DNA from: a virus
Length of the DNA: 23,664 nt
Reading direction: 5' to 3' (one strand)
Virus record (IMG/VR): IMGVR_UViG_3300032093_000846
Location: 1-23,664 of that record
The notes under the pieces were generated by a model. It was not told where the DNA came from and searched no databases. It saw only the letters and a list, made by a program, of their open reading frames with translations. Positions within the stretch are counted from its first letter, which is position 1; each line of letters starts with the position of its first letter. The translations under genes were made by a program, and so were the position numbers. Shown here piece after piece: positions 9,154-17,211 of the stretch.

Positions 9154-10848
9154 ATGGCAGATTTAAAACTTTTAAGAATAGAGGACGGAGATTCTCAAAA
9201 AAATCTTACTGATAAATGCAACTTCAATTTCCAGGAGGTTGTACTTTTTGGTGGAGGTCCATATGGAAGAATTGGTGATGAGGGTCCGGATGGACCAAAG
9301 GGAAATGCTGGTCCAATTGGATCTGTAGGGGATCCTGGTGGAAGAGGAAATTTTTGGTATGTTGGTGATACAGAGCCCGTTGGAATATCGGGTAGTCCAG
9401 TCATAGATGGGGATTTTTGGGTAGACACCTCTGATGATAATACTGTTTATATATTTGGTAACTCCCAATGGAATGAATATTTTTTGAATATAAAATCCCA
9501 GGATTTATTTGATATCGATGGCCCAATATCGAATTCTGCTGGAATAACTAATAAATTTGGATATTTTATATCATCCGAAACCCCAATCGATTATAATATT
9601 GTAATAAGTGATAATCAAAGTGCATATACAAATGGTACTCCTTTGCTTCCAAATACCGTACTAAATCCCCAATATAGTAAATTCATCATCAGTACAAATT
9701 CATCCATTAGTGGTGCTTTTTCAAACATATTGGAATTTAATAAATCTGATTATTTGTCCAATCCTTTATATCTCTCAGGTACCCCAAGATTTTATTGGTT
9801 GACAAGTGGTGCATCATCATCGGATAATAAATACGGAATCGGATTCATAACCGGTGGTTATTTCAAGATTGATTCCCCATTTAGAAATTTAGTATTTAAT
9901 GCCGGGAATGGATCAGCTAGTATTAATTCAAATGGATTCAATGTCTCATTAAATTCATCAACAGGGACTCTTTCTATATTATCTGGAAATTTTATAGAAT
10001 TTAATATAAATGGAAATATAACATTCTACGGAAGAAATCTCGCATCAAATTTACAAAATTTTGATTTCTATACTGGATTTTCTCAGAATCTTTTTTCAGG
10101 AAATTTGGGTACTGCTCTTAGATTAATTTCGCAAAACACATCAACCGGGAATTTAAGATATATTTATAATGCAACCTCAAACGATACAGCTTCCTTATTT
10201 ACTGTAAATCAGGTAACCCCATCCCAATTTGGTCTTTTAAAAATTTATGGAGCTGGATTGGTTAGATATAACAAGATAGTAACATCACTTCAGAAATCCC
10301 AAACAATAACACAATCCTCAACTTGGTCCACCCCAGCAACGGTAAATTGGACTACTGTTTTGCCAGGAATTTCTATAAATTCATCGGGAAGTAACTTCCT
10401 TTTCTGTAATAATGGATCCGATTATTTCATAACAAAAGATGCACTTGCTTCTGGTGGTGACAGAGGAATAGCTATTTGGGTTCCTGCAACAGGATCCGCT
10501 CCAGGTAATTACGAGGGCTGGTTGAATCTATTAGAAAATAATGAATCCATAAATTTTAGAGTTTATAGTGACGGTAGCGATTATTTTAGATATATTGGTC
10601 TGAATACGGGAAATTCACCAACCAATTCTCCTAATAATTCGGTTTCAAATAATTATTCTTATGCTGATTTAGGACAAGGTGCATCCATGATAGATATAAC
10701 TATAATTAATATAACAGGTACTGGTAATACAAACGGAAATAGAAGATGGTTTAAAGTTTATTATTCTGCATCAGGAGGAAACTTAACCCCTAGTGGAACA
10801 TCGACAATAAGATGTGGTTCATTAGTAACATTTAATTCAACAGCTTAA
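9154..10848 (+). CDS. Collagen-like tail fibre protein, paralogue 2
   Basis: A 564-residue paralogue of its neighbours. The N-terminal motif is D-K-C-N-F-N-F at residues 20-26, followed by a G-G-G turn. Eleven Gly-X-Y triplets span residues 35-67 and end at W68, the same place as in paralogue 1. A G-D-F-W-V-D segment and a shared block (K-F-I-I-S ... E-F-N-K-S-D ... F-Y-W) follow. The C-terminal ~200 residues, from about S390, are beta-like with many Asn, Gly and Ser and differ from the other two, so the tip has probably diverged for another ligand or position. A 54-nt gap with a candidate promoter precedes it; the next gene starts 2 nt after its stop. Fibre function is inferred from family and position. 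Confidence 0.8.
   Translation: MADLKLLRIEDGDSQKNLTDKCNFNFQEVVLFGGGPYGRIGDEGPDGPKGNAGPIGSVGDPGGRGNFWYVGDTEPVGISGSPVIDGDFWVDTSDDNTVYIFGNSQWNEYFLNIKSQDLFDIDGPISNSAGITNKFGYFISSETPIDYNIVISDNQSAYTNGTPLLPNTVLNPQYSKFIISTNSSISGAFSNILEFNKSDYLSNPLYLSGTPRFYWLTSGASSSDNKYGIGFITGGYFKIDSPFRNLVFNAGNGSASINSNGFNVSLNSSTGTLSILSGNFIEFNINGNITFYGRNLASNLQNFDFYTGFSQNLFSGNLGTALRLISQNTSTGNLRYIYNATSNDTASLFTVNQVTPSQFGLLKIYGAGLVRYNKIVTSLQKSQTITQSSTWSTPATVNWTTVLPGISINSSGSNFLFCNNGSDYFITKDALASGGDRGIAIWVPATGSAPGNYEGWLNLLENNESINFRVYSDGSDYFRYIGLNTGNSPTNSPNNSVSNNYSYADLGQGASMIDITIINITGTGNTNGNRRWFKVYYSASGGNLTPSGTSTIRCGSLVTFNSTA
9256..9354 (+). repeat. Gly-X-Y collagen-like triplets (11) in fibre paralogue 2
   Basis: Eleven uninterrupted G-X-Y triplets directly precede the conserved Trp. 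Third positions are varied, so the repeat is conserved at protein rather than DNA level. Confidence 0.9.
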
Positions 10849-10850
10849 AG

Positions 10851-13013
10851 ATGGGATTTAATACTAAGTATATTTTTAGAGGAGATAGTGATGAAGTTAT
10901 AAGGGATAAAATCAATTATAACTTCAATCAGATAATGTTTTTTGGAGTTGGTCCGGATGGACATGTTGGTCCAATAGGTGCAACTGGTATATTTGGTCCG
11001 GCTGGATTCAAAGGTAAAAAAGGAGTAACCGGAAGTGCTCCTTCCATATGGTATAGACAACCGAATCAACCTACAGGGTCCAAAATATATGATGTCTGGA
11101 TTGATACGTCATCAAGTAATGGTGATATCTATACTTTAGGACCAAGTGGATGGGTTTTTAGTCAATTTAGCCAATTCAATTCGACTTTCTTTGAAGCATA
11201 TGTAAATATACTAGGACCAGGATCTTCGATTGATAAATCAACTATTGGTTTTAATTCAACAAATGTAAATGGTGCAACTGCTTCCCTAGTTTTATCCGAT
11301 AGGATTTTACCATCCTCTGAAATAAATAAAAACGCTTCCAAAGTTGTTATATCAACAATTGATCAAACATCAACCCCCGTGATGACATTTGGAAAATCAA
11401 ATAGCGTTTCCACCGGAGTTCCTTCATTTTATTGGGATTCCATTGGTTCTAATAATAATTTATCACTTAAAAGTGATGGAAATATATCTTTTGTATCATC
11501 TCTGGAAATTAATATCGATACAGATTCTGCATCAACAATTCTTTTCGGAAATTCTGCTTCCTTTGCAAGTAATAATTCATTCAAAATCGGTGGAACTGGC
11601 GACTTTTATATAACAAGTAATTATAGTACCGGGTCAGGAACTCCATTGCTAATTAATACTGGTAATCTAAATCTAAATTCAGATTTTTTTACTATAAATT
11701 TTCCAATGGAAATAAGAACAAGCAATTCCAATTCTTATGTGGCTTCATCGATTCCATTAAATCCGAAATTGGATGGTGGAATACTTTTAAATTCAACAAG
11801 TTCACCTAGTAGGATTTTTGAGATTCTTGATTCATCAGGATCGCCCTATATTTCGCAGGCACCATTAGGAACAAACGGAGCTGGTAATTTTTCTCAAACA
11901 ATTATTGGATCCACTGGTGGGGTTGTGGGAGGAACTGCTGGTCCATTTTCATATTTAGTAAAATCAACATCAAATTACAGACAAAACACGATACTTTTGA
12001 ATGGAGTTTTGCCCTATGCAACTGGCCCAATTTCGCTACAAAACAAAAGAATAAATAATATAATCGACCTTTCTCAGGCATCTTTATGGGTAAATGACGT
12101 TATAGTTATTACTCCAACTTCTTATACCGACCAATCAGATAATGGAATTTACATAAGGATTCCCTCGAGTAATTCAACGTCAAATACCCCACTATATGAG
12201 GATTTTTTATCTTCCACATATAAGATATTTTTAAATTCGATAGATTCAAATTTTCAAGTTAAATATATTAAAGGGTTTGTTTTTTCAATAGCTGGTCTCT
12301 TTTATTATTATGATTTTGCTAACGCCTCCATACCTGTTTCGGCTGGGATAAATTGTCAATATGTTGAATTCACATGGGTTTCTAGGGCTACCCAAACTAG
12401 ACAAGCTCCAAGGGCTTTTTGGAAAACGTGCAATGGATATTATGGACAAATAGACTTTGAATTAATATTACAAACCCAGCCTGTTGTGATTACTAATCCT
12501 TTAGTCATAAATTGGACCACTAATATGAATAGCTATAATAGAACACCACAATCAAATATTTTGGGGGTTGTTCTTGGTTACTCAACTAATCCGGTAAATC
12601 AAGGCGGATTTTTGACTACTCTATTAATTAACAAAATTAATTCAAATGGAACTAAAATTAATCTAGTTACAAGTACTTTACCATTTGGTAATGCTGCAGG
12701 TTATATATTTAAATCTGGAACTTATAATAATCAGGCTGTTACTTCCGCCGATACGATAGAGGTGGAACTAAAGGCTCAAAACACAACCTCCAGTTATACG
12801 GTTATTTATGATTTGCGAATACTCGATGAATTTGGTAATCTATTGGCATCTCAAAATTGGAGTTCTGAAGTTTACGGACAGACAACATCTCAACAAACAA
12901 TTAGAATTCCTGGGGATATATATAATTCTAATACACTTATTATTGAAGCCTTAGCAGAAAGATTTCTTACGCTTACTTCAGGAACTAACGTTAGTGGTCT
13001 TCTTGGAGGTTAA
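10851..13013 (+). CDS. Collagen-like tail fibre protein, paralogue 3
   Basis: The longest of the three paralogues at 720 residues. It shares D-K-I-N-Y-N-F at residues 19-25, ten Gly-X-Y triplets at 34-63, a Trp at 67 and a V-W-I-D-T ... G-W segment. A block K-V-V-I-S ... F-G-K-S-N ... F-Y-W then matches the paralogues. The extra length is C-terminal: a region near residues 390-520 with L-N-G-V-L-P-Y and aromatic stretches, and a final ~200-residue beta-like domain. The longer tip suggests this is the main or outermost fibre subunit, but that is inference. It starts 2 nt after paralogue 2, with no separate promoter seen, so the two are probably one transcript. ATG at 10851 follows directly on the preceding stop and gives an N-terminus that aligns with the paralogues. 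Confidence 0.8.
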   Translation: MGFNTKYIFRGDSDEVIRDKINYNFNQIMFFGVGPDGHVGPIGATGIFGPAGFKGKKGVTGSAPSIWYRQPNQPTGSKIYDVWIDTSSSNGDIYTLGPSGWVFSQFSQFNSTFFEAYVNILGPGSSIDKSTIGFNSTNVNGATASLVLSDRILPSSEINKNASKVVISTIDQTSTPVMTFGKSNSVSTGVPSFYWDSIGSNNNLSLKSDGNISFVSSLEINIDTDSASTILFGNSASFASNNSFKIGGTGDFYITSNYSTGSGTPLLINTGNLNLNSDFFTINFPMEIRTSNSNSYVASSIPLNPKLDGGILLNSTSSPSRIFEILDSSGSPYISQAPLGTNGAGNFSQTIIGSTGGVVGGTAGPFSYLVKSTSNYRQNTILLNGVLPYATGPISLQNKRINNIIDLSQASLWVNDVIVITPTSYTDQSDNGIYIRIPSSNSTSNTPLYEDFLSSTYKIFLNSIDSNFQVKYIKGFVFSIAGLFYYYDFANASIPVSAGINCQYVEFTWVSRATQTRQAPRAFWKTCNGYYGQIDFELILQTQPVVITNPLVINWTTNMNSYNRTPQSNILGVVLGYSTNPVNQGGFLTTLLINKINSNGTKINLVTSTLPFGNAAGYIFKSGTYNNQAVTSADTIEVELKAQNTTSSYTVIYDLRILDEFGNLLASQNWSSEVYGQTTSQQTIRIPGDIYNSNTLIIEALAERFLTLTSGTNVSGLLGG
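10950..11039 (+). repeat. Gly-X-Y collagen-like triplets (10) in fibre paralogue 3
   Basis: Ten uninterrupted G-X-Y triplets; the position relative to the conserved downstream Trp differs from the other paralogues by only a few residues. Confidence 0.88.
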
Positions 13014-13019
13014 ATTTAA

Positions 13020-13027
13020 GATATATA
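13020..13027 (+). promoter_or_regulatory. Candidate late promoter element GATATATA
   Basis: Sits in the 27-nt gap after the third fibre gene, 21 nt upstream of the next ATG. Same octamer as at 9122, 16162 and 21698. AT-rich background makes a chance match possible. Confidence 0.35.
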
Positions 13028-13040
13028 AAAGAAATAAATT

Positions 13041-13286
13041 ATGGGAAAACTTACAAAAAAGGAGAAATCTGAAATTCTTAAATTGTCGAAAAAGTTCATT
13101 CAGATTCATCAGGAACTTTTCACTGTCGAGGAGTCTCTTAAAAACATGTCAAAAAAATCCGAATGTCTTCTTGGTGATTTAGAAAAATGTAGAATGGAAG
13201 AGGAAAGTTTTATAAAATCCCTTTCAAATAAATATGGTGAGGGGATTCTAGATCCTTTCTCTCTATCTTGGGAAAAAAATATATAA
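13041..13286 (+). CDS. Small helical protein of unknown function (81 aa)
   Basis: An 81-residue, charged, almost wholly helical protein. Heptad-like hydrophobic spacing runs from about residue 8 to 65 (I/L/F positions amid many Lys and Glu), consistent with a coiled coil. The C-terminus carries a K-Y-G-E-G-I-L-D-P motif. Two cysteines (near residues 43 and 50) are present without a metal-binding pattern. It lies between the fibre genes and a large tail protein, ending 1 nt before that gene's ATG, so the two are probably translated from one message. The role could be structural or assembly-related. An overlapping frame starting at 12994 was rejected because it would overlap the preceding gene and has less protein-like composition. 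Confidence 0.7.
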   Translation: MGKLTKKEKSEILKLSKKFIQIHQELFTVEESLKNMSKKSECLLGDLEKCRMEEESFIKSLSNKYGEGILDPFSLSWEKNI

Positions 13287-13287
13287 A

Positions 13288-15609
13288 ATGGCATTTTCAA
13301 CAACATCAAAATATGTTCAATTAACTCCATATTTATTATTGGAGTATATGTATGCTGATCAACCCAATCCAGAAGATTACTTTACAAATTCTGGACCCAT
13401 AACAGTGGGGTATGACAAGCTCATAAATGGATACATGTCAAATGGTGTTCAGATTTTTAATCCGGTTCAGGATTATTCTATAACACACAATTCCACTACA
13501 AATAGTGTTGTTAGGATAGCTGAAAACTCCTTTGTTACGCTTAGTTCAGATCTTATAATTCCTTTTAATGATTATTCTGAAGAACTCACAAACACTATAG
13601 ATCTACCAATTACATTTCCTTCTAATTTATTGGTTGTTTATGATACAGTAAAGTATCACATAAGAGCAGGATATAATTTAAATAACCTTGATGGTATAAT
13701 ACTGTCCATAGATTATGAGGATGTAAATCAAAATCCAGTAATAGTATCGCAAATTTTAATTAAAAAAGGAACAGAGCAAGACTATGTTTTAAATCCAAAT
13801 CCTGTTACAATCGGCGCGGATATCTATGATAAATATTTTGAGATAAAGATTCCTAATCTCCGAGATATGAATAATAAATATCTTGTTGCCTCCCCTGTTT
13901 TTAAACCACAAACATTAGCTGGTTTAATAAGTGAAAGTGGAAGGGGATTCATGTATAATTCACCCATAAGAGTAACAACTTGGCAGGTACAAAACACAGT
14001 GGACTTTGCTGGATACGCCAGATATAATTCTTCAAAAATTGGTACTCTTTCCTTGGAGCAAGAGGATCCATTTTCAAACATAGGTGCAACAATTCAAGAA
14101 TCTGATAAAGGTGAATTTTTTGAATTTTTTGCAACCGATAATGAGGGATTTATAGAGGATTTTATTCTTTTCCAAAATTCCATAGGAAATTCATATTACA
14201 TAAGTCACAAAATAGAAGTACTGGAACAGATCGGTGCATCATTTATAAGAACTTCACAGTTTGAAGAAATCCAAACAACATCATATGACACCCCAAATTT
14301 TTATAGACCCATAGTTAGGAATGGTGGAGTTGCTGCTAGTTTCACTTTAAGATACACTATGACACTTATTAACAGTAAGGATCAAAGTAGGACTATAAGA
14401 ATATCATCATATACATCAACCAATCCATCACAGTGGGGAACAAAGATTACACCCATACAGCTTAGTGAATTCCCACAGGTTCAAAGAATTTATAATAGGA
14501 TTTATTCTCAACCAACAATACAGATGAATCCTATAGTTCCCAAACCTAAGGAGATAATAAAATATACCAATGTTTTTATTAATGAGAATTATGTATCCTC
14601 CAGTTTCGATAACTTAACTTTTACAAATAACTCGTTAAGTATAGATACAGGATCATCCCAAACTGTTGCTATGGGTAGCGGGAAGATGACAATAGCTATA
14701 TCCCCTTTCGATAACTATTTTAAATTCAAATTTGTTAAAAGTGGGCCTTCATCGGATCCAGTCCCTATTGATCTTACAAGTTCAGGTGATTTTAGTATTT
14801 CTTTTATAGATCCAACTGGTAAAAAAATACAGGTGCCTTCCCTGAAAGACAATAACCTTGCAAGCCCGTCTAATGGTGAGCTAGCATTTAAAATTGATGA
14901 ATCGTATTCAACCACAATATTGCAATTAAACGACAGAAGATTTTTTATAACTAACAGCGTTTCAATTAACCAAGTTTCAACTTCAGTTACTGATAGGAGC
15001 ACAGTTACAGTTAATTCTGGCACTTCTAGCAACGTTTTAGAAAAAACAATAGAAACAGTTATTAAAGGTAGAAGAGATGAAGCATTGGCTGTTAAATCAT
15101 CAAATAACTCAATTTCTGTTGCTTCGAATACTACTGGAATAATAAATTCCGTAAATAATTCTAATTCTGTCATATATTGGGGTTATTGGAAAAAGGACGG
15201 GGAGGAAGATTTCCAAACTGGACCTACTGCAGCTGCTCCTGTAGTTCAAACCGTAGGACCAACTGCATTTACAAGTGGACAGGATCTTATAGGTCAGGTA
15301 AATGCACCTATTCCTTCCATTAGATCAATCACACCAGCAACATCAGGTCCATCCGGAGCAATAGGAACCGTTTCAACTGCTTCTAATACAAATCAGATAT
15401 TAACAGGAAATACATTGATAGCAGCTCTTTCTGTTGAGATAAGAGCATACAAAAATCTCCTATGGGCGGATAGAACAATATCTAATTATTTCTTAAAACC
15501 TGGTAGACCAGGAAGAATAAAATATCCAAAATTAACCAGGGATGAATTTGTAAAGGCAGCAACAGGTATTCTATCTCCTTCATTTTTAAGAAATCTTAAG
15601 GTAAGATAG
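13288..15609 (+). CDS. Large beta-rich tail structural protein (773 aa), role unknown
   Basis: No T4 counterpart is recognised. The N-terminal ~400 residues are beta-like, with no signal or membrane segment. Residues ~430-600 look like one or more Ig-like sandwiches, including a stretch D-L-T-S-S-G-D-F-S-I-S-F-I-D-P-T-G-K reminiscent of the N-terminal domain of siphophage baseplate protein BppU; this is weak resemblance only. A low-complexity Pro/Thr/Ser/Gly linker spans roughly residues 640-700. The last ~65 residues change character to a basic, helical domain (E-I-R-A-Y-K-N-L-L-W ... L-T-R-D-E-F-V-K-A-A). The gene is followed after 2 nt by a probable tail-tube-fold gene, so a tail or baseplate position is likely. 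I considered tail sheath because of the neighbour, but sheath hallmarks are not visible. Confidence 0.65.
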   Translation: MAFSTTSKYVQLTPYLLLEYMYADQPNPEDYFTNSGPITVGYDKLINGYMSNGVQIFNPVQDYSITHNSTTNSVVRIAENSFVTLSSDLIIPFNDYSEELTNTIDLPITFPSNLLVVYDTVKYHIRAGYNLNNLDGIILSIDYEDVNQNPVIVSQILIKKGTEQDYVLNPNPVTIGADIYDKYFEIKIPNLRDMNNKYLVASPVFKPQTLAGLISESGRGFMYNSPIRVTTWQVQNTVDFAGYARYNSSKIGTLSLEQEDPFSNIGATIQESDKGEFFEFFATDNEGFIEDFILFQNSIGNSYYISHKIEVLEQIGASFIRTSQFEEIQTTSYDTPNFYRPIVRNGGVAASFTLRYTMTLINSKDQSRTIRISSYTSTNPSQWGTKITPIQLSEFPQVQRIYNRIYSQPTIQMNPIVPKPKEIIKYTNVFINENYVSSSFDNLTFTNNSLSIDTGSSQTVAMGSGKMTIAISPFDNYFKFKFVKSGPSSDPVPIDLTSSGDFSISFIDPTGKKIQVPSLKDNNLASPSNGELAFKIDESYSTTILQLNDRRFFITNSVSINQVSTSVTDRSTVTVNSGTSSNVLEKTIETVIKGRRDEALAVKSSNNSISVASNTTGIINSVNNSNSVIYWGYWKKDGEEDFQTGPTAAAPVVQTVGPTAFTSGQDLIGQVNAPIPSIRSITPATSGPSGAIGTVSTASNTNQILTGNTLIAALSVEIRAYKNLLWADRTISNYFLKPGRPGRIKYPKLTRDEFVKAATGILSPSFLRNLKVR

Positions 15610-15611
15610 TT

Positions 15612-16160
15612 ATGTTATTAAATCCAAAAGGCAGTAGTTTTTATTTTGTTTTCCCAAGGGGTTTTTTTCCTGAGGCAATAACTGAAAAGTATCTCCCATA
15701 CATAAGGAAACAGCCGATTCCTTTCGATAATATAAACGATTATATGAATAGTACTATTCAAACCATCGGGTTTCCAAGTATGCAGATAGATAGTGTTGAA
15801 CAAGTAAGGAATCTGGGGAAAAAAATACAATATAAGAGTTCAACACCTATACAGGACCTATTCAGTCAGGATTTTACTATAGATTTCAAAAATACTGACG
15901 GATTTATGAATTACTTCATAATGTTGGATACGGTTTTATGGAATCTTAATTTCAAAAACGAGAATCTTTGGATACAGGACCTACCTTTAAGAATTTTAGA
16001 TGGCGAGGGTAATATAGTTGCTTCAGTTACTTTTAAACAATCTATATTCACCTCATTTACTGAGCTTTCACTTAATTACACCCAGAACAATCCACAATTT
16101 GAATCATTCAAGATGGGTTTTAAATGTAATTATATTGACATCAGAATGGAATTCAAATAA
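15612..16160 (+). CDS. Probable tail tube-fold protein (gp19/gp54-like)
   Basis: A 182-residue protein close to T4 tail tube gp19 (163 aa) in length. The second half has the tube-like order: strand with F-T-I-D-F-K, helix (F-M-N-Y-F-I-M-L-D-T-V-L-W), L-P-L-R-I-L-D-G-E-G-N-I-V, then two closing strands S-F-T-E-L-S-L-N-Y and F-E-S-F-K-M-G-F-K-C-N-Y-I-D. The N-terminal F-Y-F-V-F-P and I-G-F-P-S-M-Q-I-D segments fit the first beta-strands. The tail tube, the tube initiator (gp54) and related baseplate proteins share this fold, so the exact role is open. The gene begins 2 nt after the preceding structural gene. Assignment is by fold pattern, not by clear sequence identity. Confidence 0.5.
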   Translation: MLLNPKGSSFYFVFPRGFFPEAITEKYLPYIRKQPIPFDNINDYMNSTIQTIGFPSMQIDSVEQVRNLGKKIQYKSSTPIQDLFSQDFTIDFKNTDGFMNYFIMLDTVLWNLNFKNENLWIQDLPLRILDGEGNIVASVTFKQSIFTSFTELSLNYTQNNPQFESFKMGFKCNYIDIRMEFK

Positions 16161-16161
16161 G

Positions 16162-16169
16162 GATATATA
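16162..16169 (+). promoter_or_regulatory. Candidate late promoter element GATATATA
   Basis: Immediately after the tube-like gene's stop, 31 nt upstream of the next ATG, in a 32-nt gap. Same octamer and similar spacing as at 9122. Confidence 0.35.
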
Positions 16170-16192
16170 CATTAAAGTAAAATATAAAATAT

Positions 16193-16423
16193 ATGAGAAC
16201 GTTTTCAGATTTACAAAAAATAAACGAAATGAAATATGGTCAACCACTTTTCAGTGAAAAGGATCATATGAAAAATCTCCTAATCGCTGCTTCTGGAAAT
16301 GATAGGAGAGTACTTGATGATATTGTAGAATGTTTATCAGACGAGCAGGTAAAAAAATGTTATGATAAGCTTTCTAAAGTTTATGGGTATACGGGTAATA
16401 CTGGTAACAGGGAGCATGTATAA
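16193..16423 (+). CDS. Small protein (76 aa), unknown function, N-terminus resembling a capsid-targeting peptide
   Basis: Unrecognised. The N-terminus, M-R-T-F-S-D-L-Q-K-I-N-E, resembles the T4 internal-protein capsid-targeting peptide M-K-T-Y-Q-E-F-I-A-E, which ends in the prohead protease consensus (I/L)-x-E; here I-N-E is at residues 10-12. However, the residue after the Glu is Met, not the usual small residue, so cleavage is doubtful. Residues ~25-62 are predicted helical (N-D-R-R-V-L-D-D-I-V-E-C-L-S-D-E-Q-V). The tail is Gly/Asn/Thr-rich. A candidate promoter lies 31 nt upstream; the resolvase gene follows after 17 nt. An alternative frame starting at 16018 overlaps the tube gene and was rejected. 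Confidence 0.65.
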   Translation: MRTFSDLQKINEMKYGQPLFSEKDHMKNLLIAASGNDRRVLDDIVECLSDEQVKKCYDKLSKVYGYTGNTGNREHV

Positions 16424-16440
16424 TTTTTAATTAAGATTTA

Positions 16441-17097
16441 ATGAATTTAGTTGGAATAGATTTTTCCATAAATTGCCCCGCATTTTGCTGTTACAAGGAT
16501 GGTAAATTTATCTGGGGTTCCTTAACAAGATCGGATAGAACAAAAAACTCACTAGTAAAAAATTCTAAAAAGCCATATTCAGTATTGGATTCGGATGAAA
16601 ATTTTATACTGATGTTTATAGAAAAGAATGATTTGCCGTCCGATTACTCTAAAAGGGAAAGAGTTAAGATCTTATATTTTTTAGAAATAGTTGACGATCT
16701 TTGGAATTCCATAATTGAAATAATGGGAGATTGTAATTTTGATGTAGCAATGGAGGGATTGAGTTTTTCTTCCAATGGAAATTCATTAATAGATATATCA
16801 ATGGCAACTTCACTTTTGAGAGAAAGAATAATAAATAAGATTGGTGTTGATAAATTTCACGTTTTTTCACCAACATCAATAAAAAAATTTGCATTAAAGG
16901 GTAATGCGAAAAAGAATGAGCTTTACGAGTCATTAATCGATTTTAAACATGGCGAAACAAACCTCAGCATATTCTCTAGAATTCTAGAGCAAAATAAAAA
17001 AGAATGGATAACCCCGTCGGGGGTTGTAAATAAACCTATAGACGACATTGTGGATGCCACTTGGATAGTTCTATATTTATTGAAAAATTTGAGTTAA
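16441..17097 (+). CDS. RuvC-like Holliday junction resolvase
   Basis: A 218-residue protein with an RNase H-like RuvC nuclease fold. It would cut four-way DNA junctions left by recombination and replication before packaging. The four acidic positions expected for two-metal catalysis can be placed: D7 in G-I-D-F-S (strand 1), E105 in V-A-M-E-G-L-S-F (strand 4) and D202/D205 in D-D-I-V-D-A (final helix), with a conserved-type Lys pair at 157-158. T4 uses the unrelated endonuclease VII (gp49) for this job, so the enzyme may be a functional replacement. It starts 17 nt after the preceding small gene and is followed by a strong terminator, so it probably closes the structural transcript. The family call is good; actual substrate preference is unknown. 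Confidence 0.8.
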   Translation: MNLVGIDFSINCPAFCCYKDGKFIWGSLTRSDRTKNSLVKNSKKPYSVLDSDENFILMFIEKNDLPSDYSKRERVKILYFLEIVDDLWNSIIEIMGDCNFDVAMEGLSFSSNGNSLIDISMATSLLRERIINKIGVDKFHVFSPTSIKKFALKGNAKKNELYESLIDFKHGETNLSIFSRILEQNKKEWITPSGVVNKPIDDIVDATWIVLYLLKNLS

Positions 17098-17175
17098 TTT
17101 CTTAGGGAAATTTAAGAGGAAATTTAAGGTAATTTTATGAATAATTTTGAATCAATAGAATATCAATATATTATG

Positions 17176-17211
17176 ATGGATAGAGGCACTGGTGCGTCTA
17201 TCCATTTTTTT
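17176..17211 (+). terminator. Rho-independent terminator after the resolvase gene
   Basis: A perfect 9-bp stem (arms 17176-17184 and 17197-17205) is extended by a G-G mismatch and three more pairs closing a four-base CTGG loop. A run of seven T follows at 17205-17211. It separates the structural/resolvase transcript from the gp32 gene. Strong by structure; not tested for activity. Confidence 0.85.

Noticed and set aside
9172-9468. Minus-strand frames of 98 and 77 residues, one Pro-rich
   Set aside because: They are the complement of the Gly-X-Y coding region; glycine codons read as proline-rich sequence on the other strand.
12994-13182. 62-residue + frame overlapping the end of fibre paralogue 3
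   Set aside because: Overlaps two better-supported genes in other frames and has a composition typical of out-of-frame reading.
14715-15173. 152-residue open frame on the minus strand
   Set aside because: Lies wholly within the 773-residue + strand gene; no minus-strand gene elsewhere; its Leu/Glu/Thr/Val-rich composition looks like the complement of Asn/Ser/Thr-rich coding.
13288-15609. Tail sheath protein call for the 773-residue gene
   Set aside because: Size and place next to a tube-like gene are suggestive, but the sequence has a Pro/Thr/Ser/Gly linker and no visible sheath domain pattern.
17010-17025. GC-rich hairpin (6-bp stem AACCCC/GGGGTT, loop GTCG) near the end of the resolvase gene
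   Set aside because: No T run follows and it lies in coding sequence reading T-P-S-G-V-V; probably a coincidence of codons, though it is unusually GC-rich for this region.
17142-17149. TAATTTTG, matching the Bacteroidota -7 promoter box TAnnTTTG
   Set aside because: No -33 TTTG partner at the right distance, it lies upstream of the terminator, and chance matches are expected in AT-rich DNA.
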